From positions 372,001-436,000 of the forward strand of contig NZ_CP017940.1 of the NCBI RefSeq assembly GCF_002764115.1: a DNA stretch of 64,000 nucleotides, written 5' to 3'. A program made the position numbers and the translations under genes. The notes under the pieces were generated by a model that did no database searches, was not told where the DNA came from, and saw only the letters and a list, made by a program, of their open reading frames with translations. The DNA comes from Phyllobacterium zundukense. Lineage in GTDB: Bacteria > Pseudomonadota > Alphaproteobacteria > Rhizobiales > Rhizobiaceae. How positions within the stretch are numbered: position 1 is the first letter of the stretch; every line of letters begins with the position of its first letter. Shown one piece after another: positions 1 to 8,784 of this stretch.

Positions 1-531
1 GGCGGTGTATGAGAAATAACTTTCGAGGAAAGTACATGTTTCCTGGGGTTTTTCAGTGAGGATCGTTGCACCGCGAATATGCCGTATCGCATCAGCTGCA
101 GGAATTCCGTCGCTAGGCCAGATATCTCCGGCCTTGACGCTTTCCGACCCCACAAGTTTCACGATGACGCCGTCTGGATCGAAGAGGCGAACAACCGGCT
201 CGCCGAATTCCTGTGCCGGCCCTGATGTTGCGACGTTGAATTGCAGGGCGCGGGTCAGCCAGAAGCCGATGCTTTCGGGTGCGATAGCCAGCGCAATCTC
301 ACTGGGCTGTCCATAGCCGACACGGCCGGGTGAGCCATCTTCCCAAACAAGAAAGGTAATGAGCGATCCAGGTGTGCCGGTCCCATCTCCATACAAAAGG
401 TGGAGCTGGGTCGCATCCTCGTAACCACCCGTTTGCTTGACGAGACGCAGACCGAGGAAGCCGACATAGAAATCGACGTTTTCCTGCACCTTGCGCGTGA
501 TCAGTGTGATGTGGTGGATACCGCCCGCCAT
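1..531 (-). CDS. VOC (glyoxalase/ring-cleaving dioxygenase) family protein, partial
   Basis: The reading frame starts at an ATG (531-529) and stays open for 177 codons to the window edge, so the C-terminus is missing. The start MAGGIHHITLITRK and the following NVDFYVGFLGLRLVKQTG are typical of the first beta-alpha-beta module of vicinal-oxygen-chelate proteins of the MhqO / ring-cleaving dioxygenase group; a second module begins near residue 145 (AIRHIRGATILTEKP). Such proteins bind a divalent metal and act on quinones, catechols or glutathione adducts. The substrate cannot be read from the sequence. Downstream neighbours lie outside the window. Confidence 0.85.
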   Translation of the reverse strand, partial: MAGGIHHITLITRKVQENVDFYVGFLGLRLVKQTGGYEDATQLHLLYGDGTGTPGSLITFLVWEDGSPGRVGYGQPSEIALAIAPESIGFWLTRALQFNVATSGPAQEFGEPVVRLFDPDGVIVKLVGSESVKAGDIWPSDGIPAADAIRHIRGATILTEKPQETCTFLESYFSYTA

Positions 532-610
532 AAATGTCTCCCGTCTGTCAGTCTTCGACTGTTACGAGGAAAGGGTGAGGGGTGCAATGCTGCCATGCGG
601 CGAGGCTATG

Positions 611-746
611 GTCCAAAAAACAACACCCACCGCGGGAGGAGGTGCGGTGGGTGCTATTTGTAAAGACCGGCTGGGAGGGAGGAGTGCCGGTCTTTAGACG
701 TCCGTGGCTTGGGAGGAGGAGTACCCCGGACGTGAATTATATTCGA
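611..746 (-). ncRNA. Cuckoo/CcsR-like small RNA: three tandem hairpins with CCTCC-rich loops
   Basis: Directly after the DUF1127 stop codon, the minus strand holds three hairpins in a row. Stems are 733-727/704-698 (7 bp, ACGTCCG arm), 695-686/671-662 (10 bp perfect, AAAGACCGGC) and 653-644/633-624 (10 bp perfect, CACCCACCGC). Each loop carries a CU-rich motif on the transcribed strand: CTCCTCCTCCC, ACTCCTCCCTCCCA and ACCTCCTCCC. The last hairpin is followed by TTGTTTTTT, a Rho-independent terminator. Alphaproteobacterial CcsR ('cuckoo') RNAs have this loop motif and lie downstream of DUF1127 genes; in Rhodobacter they are processed from the shared transcript, are stress-induced and bind Hfq. 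The loop resembles the anti-Shine-Dalgarno end of 16S rRNA, so it could pair with ribosome binding sites. Expression here is inferred. Confidence 0.82.
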
Positions 747-896
747 TTACTGAGCCGAAGCGGCCTTCTTGGCGACGAAGGAGATATCGCCGCGGGAGAT
801 GCCGAGGTCATTCAGTTCACGTGCGGACAGGCGGCTGAGTTCCGTGACGGTGTCACGATAGCGGCGCCAGTTATTGTAAGAGCGGATCAGATTCAT
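747..896 (-). CDS. DUF1127 small protein, upstream of CCTCC-loop RNA
   Basis: A 49-residue basic protein starting MNLIRSYNNWRRYRDT and containing the DUF1127 core ELSRLSARELNDLGISRGDI. The start ATG (896-894) is preceded by AGGTGA at a good distance. DUF1127 proteins in alphaproteobacteria are small arginine-rich proteins; at least one in Rhodobacter binds RNA and affects turnover of its linked small RNAs. Here the gene is immediately followed by three CCTCC-loop hairpins, the standard arrangement for the cuckoo/CcsR family, so one stress-responsive transcript is likely. No convincing heat-shock sigma promoter could be assigned by eye. Confidence 0.88.
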   Translation of the reverse strand: MNLIRSYNNWRRYRDTVTELSRLSARELNDLGISRGDISFVAKKAASAQ

Positions 897-1058
897 TTCA
901 CTCACCTATAAGTTCTTGTTTGTTGGATCATTTCTCGATCGGTGAGCTGGATATAGTGAACGGCTGGCGAAACTTGCAGTGACGTTTTTGCATAGCTGCT
1001 TTGCAACGAACTGGGGGATCAATCAGGCGGAATCTGGGCGCTCAAACTAATGCCACAA

Positions 1059-1499
1059 TCAGACCCGCGCTTTCGCCTTCGATGTTCTGGATGAAGAGCG
1101 CCGCTGCGTCTGTTTTACCGCCCGCTCGGCCCGCTCCTTGTCGGCTTTTTTGGCGGCGGCTTCACATTGCCTGCGGAATTTTTCGACTTCTTCCTCGGTC
1201 AGGTGTTCGATGCCAATGAAGGCGTTCTTGGCCTCGGTAACACGGACGAGTTCATCGAGTTTGGCCTGTATCGCAACCCCGTCACGGTTTTGTGTGTTCT
1301 GGATAAGGAAAACCATCAGGAAAGTGATGATGGTTGTACCGGTGTTGATGATCAGTTGCCAGGTGTCCGAGAAACCGAAGATCGGGCCACTGATGCCCCA
1401 TACAACCACGATCAGACAGCATAGAACGAAGGTAAGGGGTTTGCCCGCTGCCAGCGCAACCTTGTTGGCGATCCGTGTGAATAATTTGCCAAACATCAT
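1059..1499 (-). CDS. Low-affinity iron permease family protein
   Basis: 146 residues. Two membrane segments (about 18-38 and 45-65; FVLCCLIVVVWGISGPIFGF, then IINTGTTIITFLMVFLIQNT) are followed by the family signature QNTQNRDGVAIQAKLDEL and a basic, lysine/arginine-rich tail (AAKKADKERAERAVKQ). This matches the Fet4-like low-affinity iron permease family (PF04120), whose short bacterial members have no proven transport activity. The start MMFGKLFTRIANK gives the usual length. It stands alone between the DUF1127 locus and an SDR gene on the same strand. Confidence 0.82.
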   Translation of the reverse strand: MMFGKLFTRIANKVALAAGKPLTFVLCCLIVVVWGISGPIFGFSDTWQLIINTGTTIITFLMVFLIQNTQNRDGVAIQAKLDELVRVTEAKNAFIGIEHLTEEEVEKFRRQCEAAAKKADKERAERAVKQTQRRSSSRTSKAKARV

Positions 1500-1596
1500 C
1501 TGGCTCCGCTCGTGAACCGGCGATGACGCCGGCTATCGATAACAGCGCGATACCTGAAATCGTTCCATAAGCACTCACGGCATCAGAAGTTGTGGC

Positions 1597-2505
1597 CTAT
1601 CGATAACCGGTGGCATCGGCCGGCTTTCCGGCATCCTGCACTTCCGGAACATACCGCCAAGCGTCGGGACGGGAGCCGTCAAGGTCAGTAAAGCCATAGA
1701 TCTGGGCCAATCCACCGCTGGAAAGCGATTGCCCGTTCCAACGCGAACGATCCGGATCAGCCGCAAGAGCCGCAACGGCACGCCCGACGAACCTCGGGGT
1801 CTCGGAAATCACAAAGTGCGGTATCCTCGCCGTCGCATCGCGCCAGTTTTCCTCGGTCACGCCAAACGCCTCCAGCATCATCTCCGAACGCAGCCACCCC
1901 GGCGTCAGGCAGACCGATGTAGCGCCATGCGGTGCGAGATCTTTGGCATGCGCCCATGCCATGCGGTTCACAGCCGTTTTCGCCAGATCGTAGAAGGGCG
2001 AGAGCCGGTAGTGGTCCGCATTGTATTCGGCAGTGCCGTCGGTCACCTCGACCAGAAGTCCTCCGGGACGCTCGATCAGCAGCGGGAGCGCATGATGCGC
2101 CGTTATCAGATGCGTATCGATGCCAAGCCTTAGCATGCGCAATCCGTTCTGAAGGTTGTGCTCCCAAACAGGCTTGTTCCATTCGAAAAGCTTCTCCCCG
2201 CCCCAGATATCGTTGACAAGCACGTCAAGACGGCCCTGTTCGGAGCGAATGCGATCAACCAGATTTCGAACGTCGTCAGGAACGAGGTGATCGACCTGAA
2301 CTGCGATGCCTTTGCCACCAAACGCGGATACCAGCTCCGCCGTTTCCTCAATAGTTTCGGGACGCGCATATTTGGATTGCTGGTTGCGCGTTGTCCGTCC
2401 GGTCACATAGACCGTTGCTCCGGCCGCCCCCAATTCAACTGCAATACCCCGACCCGCGCCACGCGTTCCGCCGGCGACCAATGCGACTTTGCCTTCTAAC
2501 GTCAT
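1597..2505 (-). CDS. SDR family oxidoreductase
   Basis: 302 residues, classical short-chain dehydrogenase: cofactor motif GGTRGAGRGIAVELG near residues 12-26, the NDIWGG stretch in place of NNAG, and catalytic YDLAK (YxxxK). The following basic residues (TGRTTRN) suggest NADPH preference. It is divergent from a TetR gene across an 83-bp gap with a perfect palindrome, so it is probably the repressor's target. Substrate unknown. Confidence 0.9.
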   Translation of the reverse strand: MTLEGKVALVAGGTRGAGRGIAVELGAAGATVYVTGRTTRNQQSKYARPETIEETAELVSAFGGKGIAVQVDHLVPDDVRNLVDRIRSEQGRLDVLVNDIWGGEKLFEWNKPVWEHNLQNGLRMLRLGIDTHLITAHHALPLLIERPGGLLVEVTDGTAEYNADHYRLSPFYDLAKTAVNRMAWAHAKDLAPHGATSVCLTPGWLRSEMMLEAFGVTEENWRDATARIPHFVISETPRFVGRAVAALAADPDRSRWNGQSLSSGGLAQIYGFTDLDGSRPDAWRYVPEVQDAGKPADATGYR

Positions 2506-2531
2506 CGAACCCTCCCAAAACTGTAATTTAC

Positions 2532-2541
2532 CCGTTAACGG
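2532..2541. promoter_or_regulatory. Candidate TetR operator palindrome in divergent SDR/TetR gap
   Basis: CCGTTAACGG is a perfect 10-bp palindrome between the SDR start (2505) and the TetR start (2589), followed by an AT-rich stretch (ATTATATATAAATG) that could hold promoter elements. Position and symmetry suggest a TetR-family operator, but only one short copy is seen and binding is inferred. Confidence 0.4.
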
Positions 2542-2588
2542 ATTGGTATCGGCTTTAGAATTATATATAAATGATTATTCGGTTATAA

Positions 2589-3179
2589 ATGGATGTCAAG
2601 ATGACTCGACCTAAAACGCTATCTGACGAGAGTGTATTGAAGATCGCTTACCAGTTGATACATGAGCACGGACCGGAGGCACTCACCTTTGCGCGACTGG
2701 CAAAGGCGTGTGGTCTTTCTCCTGCAACGCTCGTTCAGCGCTTCGAGAACATGGCTGGGCTCAAGCAAAATACCTTGCTTTATGCCTGGGATCGATTGGA
2801 TGAGAAGACGGCAAAGCTCGCAGCCATCGTCCCAAAGACCGCCGAGGGCGCGGTCGAACTTCTGATAGCGCTTTCTAAGGACTATGGAGGGATCGAATCC
2901 TACGCGGAAGGCTTGCTCGTCCTACGCGAAGATCTCCGTGACCCCACTCTTCGGGCGCGCGGGGCAGCCTGGAAGGTTATATTGTCGAATGCTCTTGAAG
3001 ATTGCTTTTCTGGGGTGCCGAATACACCGCCGGAAATAGGGCTGCTGATGGCCTCGCAATGGCAAGGTTCACTTCTCTGGTGGAGTTTCGATCCGCAAGA
3101 AAAGGTGGAACGTTTTGTTGAAGACAGTCTGAACCGCTTCGTTCGCGCCATCATCGCGTCGGGCTCAGCTCAATCTTGA
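2589..3179 (+). CDS. TetR/AcrR family transcriptional regulator
   Basis: 196 residues. The N-terminal helix-turn-helix is clear (residues 10-55: VLKIAYQLIHEHGPEALTF, then RLAKACGLSPATLVQRFENM), followed by a variable ligand-binding domain ending in DSLNRFVRAI. An internal ATG at 2601 is an alternative start. It is transcribed away from the SDR gene, the usual layout for a local repressor sensing a small aromatic or aldehyde ligand, though the ligand is not readable. Confidence 0.88.
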   Translation: MDVKMTRPKTLSDESVLKIAYQLIHEHGPEALTFARLAKACGLSPATLVQRFENMAGLKQNTLLYAWDRLDEKTAKLAAIVPKTAEGAVELLIALSKDYGGIESYAEGLLVLREDLRDPTLRARGAAWKVILSNALEDCFSGVPNTPPEIGLLMASQWQGSLLWWSFDPQEKVERFVEDSLNRFVRAIIASGSAQS

Positions 3180-3519
3180 CGAATCTTCGAGCTATGGCTG
3201 CTCGCGAGACCGCACGCGTTTCGACAATCTGTTGATTATGAGGAGATTTTAATGGCGCGCCCGAAACGATCAATCCTCTGACCCCCAGTTTGATGCCGAA
3301 CTCGGAACCCATCGCTTCAATGCCAATCCAAGCGGCCGGGAACGATAGCCGAGGAGAAGCGCGTCTATAACAAGCTTGTCTTCCCGAACCATCGTGTCTC
3401 ACAAACACTCAAATTGGGCAGGAGCGTCTTCGAGGCGTCGACAGCGACGACCTGCCAGTCGTCGCTGCAGTCCGTTCCGAACTCGCCGATGCCACAACGT
3501 CATCGGCCGCAGACATCAC
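3180..3519. other. Gene-free stretch with a tRNA-derived repeat
   Basis: No supported gene. The stretch contains the 38-bp tRNA-Arg 3'-end copy listed separately; the rest (3290-3519) has short open frames on both strands with no start plus ribosome binding site and no recognisable family. It is the left end of the proposed accessory block. Confidence 0.6.
3251..3288 (-). repeat. att-like imperfect copy of the tRNA-Arg 3' end
   Basis: The 38 bp here match 41173-41211, the 3' end of the tRNA-Arg(ACG) gene: AATGGCGCGCCCGAAA is identical, then about four changes and one gap, then CCTCTGACCCCCAG is identical. Orientation is the same as the tRNA. A tRNA 3'-end duplicate some distance downstream of an intact tRNA is the usual scar of site-specific integration by tyrosine-integrase elements. 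The mismatches suggest an old event. No integrase is seen between the copies, so mobility is inferred only from the repeat. Confidence 0.6.
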
Positions 3520-4503
3520 TCAACTTCTTATGAACGCTAGAAGATCCGCATTGATGACGTCGGCATGGGTCGTGCACATTCCGTGCGGATACGTCTCGTA
3601 GACCTTTAGTGTCCCATGTTTCAAAAGCTTCGCCGACAGGAGCGCGGAGTCGGCGATAGGGACGATCTGGTCGTCGTCGCCATGCATTACGAGCGTAGGG
3701 ACGTCGATCACTTTCAGGTCTTCGGTGAAATCCGTTGCCGAAAAGGCTTTGATGCAGTCGTAGTGCGCTTTTGCTCCCCCCATCATGCCCTGCCTCCACC
3801 AGTTCATGCGGAGTGGATCGGATATGGTCGCGCCTTCGCGGTTGAAACCATAGAACGGGATCGGGAAATTCCAGTAGAACTGCGAGCGGTTGGCCGCGAG
3901 TTCAGTACGCAGACCATCCAAGACTTCAATCGGCAAACCGCCCGGGTTCGCAGCGGTTTTCACCATGATCGGGGGAACGGCACTTATCAGCACCAGCTTG
4001 GCGACGCGATCCTTGCCGTGGCGTGCGACGTAGTGGGCAGCTTCGCCGCCGCCGGTCGAATGCCCAACATGAATGGCGTCCCGCAAGTCGAGCGACGCTG
4101 CCAGTTCGGCGAAATCGGCAGCATAGGTATCCATGTCATTCCCGGTGGCGGTTTGGGATGAGCGTCCATGTCCACGGCGGTCATGAGCGATGACGCGGTA
4201 ACCCTTGCCCAAAAAGAAGAGCATCTGGGTATCCCAATCGTCGCTGGAGAGCGGCCAGCCGTGATGAAAGACGATCGGCTGTCCCGTTCCCCAGTCCTTA
4301 TAGTAAAGGTCGGTACCATCCTTGGGTTTGAGTATGCCCATGTCATTCGTCCTTTCGCCTTGATTGCTGGAACTGGTTGGTGGAATACGTTCGGCACTGA
4401 ACGCCAGTGAAGGCAATGCCGCCAAAACCGTCGCGCTAGCCCCAAGCAGAAGCAGGTCACGACGAGACGCGTCGATTGTTTCAATCGGTGTATGGTCATT
4501 CAT
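3520..4503 (-). CDS. Exported alpha/beta hydrolase, non-heme haloperoxidase type
   Basis: 327 residues from the ATG at 4503, which follows GGAGATTGCCGC; an upstream in-frame start would add a non-homologous stretch. A twin-arginine-like export signal ([20 protein letters not shown], residues 13-32) precedes the hydrolase fold. Oxyanion/HGW motif [12 protein letters not shown], nucleophile elbow GHSTGG (Ser149), acid in HGDDDQIVP and histidine in YPHGMCTTH make a complete triad of the cofactor-free chloroperoxidase/arylesterase family. In vivo role is probably esterase or perhydrolase activity. It stands alone. Confidence 0.87.
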   Translation of the reverse strand: MNDHTPIETIDASRRDLLLLGASATVLAALPSLAFSAERIPPTSSSNQGERTNDMGILKPKDGTDLYYKDWGTGQPIVFHHGWPLSSDDWDTQMLFFLGKGYRVIAHDRRGHGRSSQTATGNDMDTYAADFAELAASLDLRDAIHVGHSTGGGEAAHYVARHGKDRVAKLVLISAVPPIMVKTAANPGGLPIEVLDGLRTELAANRSQFYWNFPIPFYGFNREGATISDPLRMNWWRQGMMGGAKAHYDCIKAFSATDFTEDLKVIDVPTLVMHGDDDQIVPIADSALLSAKLLKHGTLKVYETYPHGMCTTHADVINADLLAFIRS

Positions 4504-4977
4504 GCGGCAATCTCCTTGCGGGGCGGAGCCGGACAGGTGGGATGCTCGCCTGCCAATTCGTTGGCTGCAGGAAGAAACCGGAAAAACCCCTGCATTCATC
4601 ATCTCTGTCGCGTCCGGTTAACACCGCTCTCACATCAAAATTAGCTGAGATGCCGAGCTCAGACATCCCATCCATAGGTTTGGATGGCTCCTACCGAAGG
4701 TGATAACGCGCAAGACGAATTGGAGGTGGCTTGATGACCACAAGTGACTGGGTTGCTATAATCTGAAGGCTGGCTCAGCGAACGCCGCCGCATCCGCAGC
4801 GCCTGATCGCAACCCATGAGGGAACAGATACCACGGCGTCCTCGACAGTCCGCTACAGTCCTTTACTGACGAAACCATATACCAAAGTATCGAACGCACG
4901 CGTCCCTCAGCATGATGGCTCACACCTCGTAAGTTTGGCAAAGTGGGTCGTCCGTAACCTGCATGAGGGAAATCGAA
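4504..4977. other. Gene-poor intergenic stretch
   Basis: No convincing gene. A 10-codon frame at 4734-4766 has a good GGAGG upstream but is too short to call. No terminator-like hairpin with a T-run was seen. Confidence 0.5.
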
Positions 4978-5169
4978 ATGACGCTACGTTTCGCACTTTC
5001 GAAATTGCTGACGATCGTCTTGAGACTCTGGGGCGTTGACGCAGGGAAACGGCTGGCGAAACGCGACGGCATTTTGATTGATTTTGCCAACGCGGCGGCC
5101 CGGCGATCTTACGCACGCGCGGCGCGAGCCGAGGCCGCCGTCTCTAGAAGTCCAAAGGCTCCCGAATAA
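4978..5169 (+). CDS. Possible small hypothetical protein upstream of cytochrome b
   Basis: 63 residues from the ATG at 4978, preceded by GAGGGAAATCGAA. The sequence starts with an amphipathic/hydrophobic stretch ([19 protein letters not shown]) and ends in an alanine/arginine-rich tail. No family recognised. It lies 73 bp upstream of the cytochrome b start on the same strand, so it could be a leader gene of that operon or a chance frame. Confidence 0.3.
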   Translation: MTLRFALSKLLTIVLRLWGVDAGKRLAKRDGILIDFANAAARRSYARAARAEAAVSRSPKAPE

Positions 5170-5242
5170 ACCTTCTCCGCTGTCGCGGCAGGGCAAATCG
5201 GCCACGACCGGAGGTGAGATTCAGGCTACAGGGAGAAACCCG

Positions 5243-6496
5243 ATGAGCGGTGACCATTCGACCTATACGCCAAGGACGGGTATTGCGCGCTGGCTCGAAT
5301 CCCGCCTGCCGCTGCCGCAGATGGTGTACGATTCCTTCATCGTCTATCCCGTCCCGCGCAACCTGAACTACGCCTATACGTTCGGCGGGATTCTCACGGT
5401 CATGCTGGCTTCGCAGATACTCACCGGCGTCGTGCTGGCGATGCATTATGCTCCCGATACTGCGTTGGCGTTCTTGTCAGTCGAGAAGATCATGCGCGAC
5501 GTGAATTCGGGCTGGCTGTTGCGCTATCTGCATTCGAATGGCGCGTCGTTCTTCTTCATCGCCGTCTACATACACATCGGCCGGGGCCTCTATTATGGCT
5601 CGTTCAAGGCGCCACGCGAGCTTCTGTGGGTGCTCGGCTGCACCAATTTACTGCTGATGATGGCGACGGCCTTTATGGGCTACGTGCTACCCTGGGGACA
5701 GATGTCGTTCTGGGGGGCTACAGTCATCACCAACTTCTTCACCGCCATCCCGCTGGTCGGCGACTGGATTCAGCAATTGCTGCTGGGCGGCTTCGCGGTC
5801 GACAATCCGACGCTCAATCGCTTCTTTGCGCTGCACTACCTGCTGCCATTCATGCTTGTCGGTGTGGTGACCCTGCACATCTGGGCGCTTCACGTAGTCG
5901 GCCAGAATAATCCAACCGGCGTTGAGGTAAAGTCGGTGACTGATGTCGTGGACTTTACGCCTCACGCGACCGTTAAAGACGCCTTTGGGATTGTGATCTT
6001 CCTGCTCGTATTGGCCTATTTCGTTTTCTACATGCCGAACTATCTCGGCCATCCCGACAACTACACGATCGCCGACCCGCTCAAGACGCCGGCCCATATT
6101 GTTCCCGAATGGTATTTCCTGCCGTTCTACGCGATCCTGCGTGCCATCACCTTCAGCATCGGGCCGATCGATTCCAAGCTCGGCGGCGTGCTGGCCATGT
6201 TCGGAGCTATCGCCGTGCTCATCTTCGTGCCGTGGCTCGACACGGCAAAGGTGCGCTCCGCGGTCTACCGGCCGTGGTACAGGCTGTTCTTCCTGCTCTT
6301 CGTCATCAACGGGATTTTCCTTGGCTGGCTGGGCTCGCGGCCGGCGGAAGGCGTTTACGTCTTATTGTCCCAGTTGGCGACGCTTTACTATTTCGCGTTC
6401 TTCGTCGTCGTCATGCCACTGCTTGGTCTGATCGAGACGCCGCGGCGGCTGCCGAACTCGATAACCGAGGCAGTCCTAGAGAACAGCGCTAAATAA
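5243..6496 (+). CDS. petB: Cytochrome b of bc1 type, orphan copy
   Basis: 417 residues from the ATG at 5243 (GGGAGAAACCCG upstream). Full-length cytochrome b: two histidine pairs, each 14 residues apart, sit in [19 protein letters not shown] and ALHYLLPF...TLHIWALH and would bind hemes bL and bH. The Qo-site PEWY motif is intact ([15 protein letters not shown]), and about eight to nine membrane segments are visible. The family partner genes for the Rieske protein and cytochrome c1 are absent on either side, although rhizobial bc1 operons normally carry all three. It is probably a paralogue carried in the accessory block that works with subunits encoded elsewhere, or has a separate quinol role. 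Confidence 0.92.
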   Translation: MSGDHSTYTPRTGIARWLESRLPLPQMVYDSFIVYPVPRNLNYAYTFGGILTVMLASQILTGVVLAMHYAPDTALAFLSVEKIMRDVNSGWLLRYLHSNGASFFFIAVYIHIGRGLYYGSFKAPRELLWVLGCTNLLLMMATAFMGYVLPWGQMSFWGATVITNFFTAIPLVGDWIQQLLLGGFAVDNPTLNRFFALHYLLPFMLVGVVTLHIWALHVVGQNNPTGVEVKSVTDVVDFTPHATVKDAFGIVIFLLVLAYFVFYMPNYLGHPDNYTIADPLKTPAHIVPEWYFLPFYAILRAITFSIGPIDSKLGGVLAMFGAIAVLIFVPWLDTAKVRSAVYRPWYRLFFLLFVINGIFLGWLGSRPAEGVYVLLSQLATLYYFAFFVVVMPLLGLIETPRRLPNSITEAVLENSAK

Positions 6497-6740
6497 CATG
6501 TAGTTGTGATCGGCGCCGACGGCATTCATCACGCTGGCGGCGCGCCGAGTTTACGAATCGCTGCATCCGTGTTCTTGTAAATCTCAATGTCTCTCGACGT
6601 GTCCGGCCACCCAGTGATACGATCCTGGCTGTCACCCGCCGGCCGTGCCGTACTTCGTGCCTAAACGTTGATGCCGGTCTCGCCGAATGCGTGACGCAAC
6701 ATTAAATGATCATCGGTTTGCAGGAGAGGGCAGCCGCAGC

Positions 6741-7937
6741 ATGACCGAAACCGCTCGCGATTCTTCGACGCCTCGCGATCCTGCATCCCTCGTCATCGGC
6801 GCGATCGCCGCGCAGGTGATCGGCGGGTTGGTCCCGCAGATGTCGCCATTTGTGATTGGCGGGTTGATGGACGGTCTTTCGCTATCGGAACGCGATGCCG
6901 GCTTCATTATTTTTGTCGAGTTCTTGGCGCTCGCCGTCACTGCGATCGCAATCGCACCCGTCCTGCCTCGGGTTTCCTATCGGCGTGTCGCCGGCGTCGC
7001 CGTCGCCCTGACGTTGCTCGCCCAAGGCGCATCGATCTTCAGTGCTTCGGCGGGGTCGCTCACCCTTCTGCGCGGCCTCGCGGGCGTCGGCGAGGGCGCG
7101 CTTTACGCCGTGTCGCTCTCCATCGTCTGCTCCCGTTCCAGCAACCCGGACAAGGTTTACGGCTATTTTCAGGTCGTCTGGGCCTTGGGTAGCGTTGCGC
7201 TCTTCGCCATCGGCGGTCAGCTAACCGCCGCCTTCACGCATCGCGGCATCCTCTCTCTGATCGCGGGCGTAACCCTCGCGCTCGCGCCGCTCCTTTTTCT
7301 CATTCCCGACGCCCGCGCCAAAAGCGGCGACGGAACTGCGGCGGACGTGATTCAGGCTTCCCCGCTACTCGGTGTGATGACGCTCGCGGCGATCGGGCTC
7401 TACCTGACAGTCTCCGCCGCGATCTACGCGTTCAGCGCGCCCCTGCGCGAGCTGGCGGGCCTCGACACGACCGCGGTCGGCTATGCGCTGACGGTCGCGT
7501 CGCTGGTCGGTCTGGCAGGCGCAGGAGCCGCCACTGCGCTCAACGTTCGCTGGGGCCGGGCGATCCCCATTACGGGGTTCTGCGTTGGCTTCTCGCTCAT
7601 CACGCTCGCGCTCTGTCTCTGGCATAACCCGACGGCCTACGTTGTCGCCCTCGTCGTCTCGGTCGTCATTTACTACTTCTCGATCCCTTACCTGTTCGGC
7701 CTCGCCGCCGAGCTTGACCGCAGCGGGCGTTGGGCCGCGGCGGCGGGATCTGCCTATCTGCTCGGCTTTGCCGCCGGCCCCCTGGTCGCTGGTGCCGCGA
7801 TTGCAGCGGCGGGCTATGCGAGCCTCGCCGCGGTGTGCGTCGCGATCACGGCCGCTGCCTGGGGACTCGTCATGGGCGTCATTCGGCGCCTCAGCAGGGC
7901 GGCTCGGGTCGCGCAGCCCATTGATGTGCTGGCATGA
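6741..7937 (+). CDS. MFS transporter
   Basis: 398 residues from the ATG at 6741 (GGAGAGG upstream; an earlier in-frame ATG at 6687 is possible). Twelve hydrophobic segments with glycine/alanine-rich helices, and a central break after about residue 190 (PDARAKSGDGTAAD) as expected for the major facilitator loop between helices 6 and 7. Substrate not readable. It follows cytochrome b on the same strand but 244 bp away and is convergent with the next gene. Confidence 0.85.
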   Translation: MTETARDSSTPRDPASLVIGAIAAQVIGGLVPQMSPFVIGGLMDGLSLSERDAGFIIFVEFLALAVTAIAIAPVLPRVSYRRVAGVAVALTLLAQGASIFSASAGSLTLLRGLAGVGEGALYAVSLSIVCSRSSNPDKVYGYFQVVWALGSVALFAIGGQLTAAFTHRGILSLIAGVTLALAPLLFLIPDARAKSGDGTAADVIQASPLLGVMTLAAIGLYLTVSAAIYAFSAPLRELAGLDTTAVGYALTVASLVGLAGAGAATALNVRWGRAIPITGFCVGFSLITLALCLWHNPTAYVVALVVSVVIYYFSIPYLFGLAAELDRSGRWAAAAGSAYLLGFAAGPLVAGAAIAAAGYASLAAVCVAITAAAWGLVMGVIRRLSRAARVAQPIDVLA

Positions 7938-8073
7938 GGGCCCCCGTCGAGGGCCGGGGCATCACTGAGCCGTGTCCGTCCACCCGTTCCACATGAGTTC
8001 ACTGATGAAGTGCGAGATGGAGGGGCCTGACGGCGCGCTTCCTCGATTCGTCGCGACGCGCGGTATATGCCCC

Positions 8074-8784
8074 CTAGGCATCCACCCTCTCGCGCACCTC
8101 AGCAGGCAGCGCCTCCCAGACGCGAACAAGTTCGCCGACGGAAGTCAACTGCATCTTGCGCATAACGTTGGAGCGGTGGAGCTTGACGGTGATCTCGCTG
8201 ATGCTGAGGTAGAACGCGATCTGCTTGTTCAACCGTCCAACCGCAACTTCTCGCAGCACCTGACGTTCGCGCGGAGTGAGCAGCGCGAGCTTGCTTAGGT
8301 GCTCCTTCACCATCCGCGAGTGCGCCAGCTGCTTGATATCGCGCTCAATGCCTGTCGCGATCGCATCGAGCAGCGTCTGGTCACGCACCGGCTTGGTGAG
8401 GAAGTCGACTGCTCCTGCCTTCATCGCTTGCACCGACATCGGGATGTCGCCATGGGCCGTTAGAAAGACGATCGGCTTGGCGTCGCCGCTTTCGACTAGT
8501 CGGTGTTGGAGATCCAGTCCGCTCACGCCCGGCATCCGCACATCAGCAACGAGGCAGCCTGGCCGATCCGGAAGTTCGGCCTCAAGGAATTCGCGCGTGG
8601 AGGCGAAGCTGATCGAGTCGAGGCCCGCTGACTGCATAAGTTCGTGCAGTGACTCGCGAAGGCTGTCGTCGTCATCCACGATGATGACCAGCGGGCGATC
8701 GGCTTCGGTCCAATTGCCTGCTGCCTGAGCTCGGTTGAGCACTGTGCTCTTATAGCTCTCACTCATATGATAACTCACACTCAT
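8074..8784 (-). CDS. FixJ/NarL-type response regulator (module 1, last gene)
   Basis: 236 residues. Receiver domain with acidic pocket VDDDDSL, phospho-acceptor Asp81 (CLVADVRMPG) and conserved Lys131 (FLTKPV), then a LuxR-type helix-turn-helix (LTPRERQVLREV, SEITVKLHRSNVMRKM). Its start overlaps the stop of the preceding gene by ATGA. It closely resembles the regulator at 17797-18474, including the stretch PVRDQTLLDA. Probably a DNA-binding output of the kinase at 9799-11745. Confidence 0.92.
   Translation of the reverse strand: MSVSYHMSESYKSTVLNRAQAAGNWTEADRPLVIIVDDDDSLRESLHELMQSAGLDSISFASTREFLEAELPDRPGCLVADVRMPGVSGLDLQHRLVESGDAKPIVFLTAHGDIPMSVQAMKAGAVDFLTKPVRDQTLLDAIATGIERDIKQLAHSRMVKEHLSKLALLTPRERQVLREVAVGRLNKQIAFYLSISEITVKLHRSNVMRKMQLTSVGELVRVWEALPAEVRERVDA

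Noticed and set aside
1282..1578. Frame with a hydrophobic start overlapping the iron permease gene
   Set aside because: Only the first 30 residues look membrane-like, and the rest is the out-of-frame shadow of the permease gene.
4734..4766. Ten-codon frame MTTSDWVAII with a strong ribosome binding site
   Set aside because: Too short and without context; could be a relic or chance.
6497..6740. Minus-strand coding-like stretch between cytochrome b and the MFS gene
   Set aside because: About 41 codons look protein-like (GWPDTSRDIEIYKNTDAAIR) but there is no start codon or recognised family.
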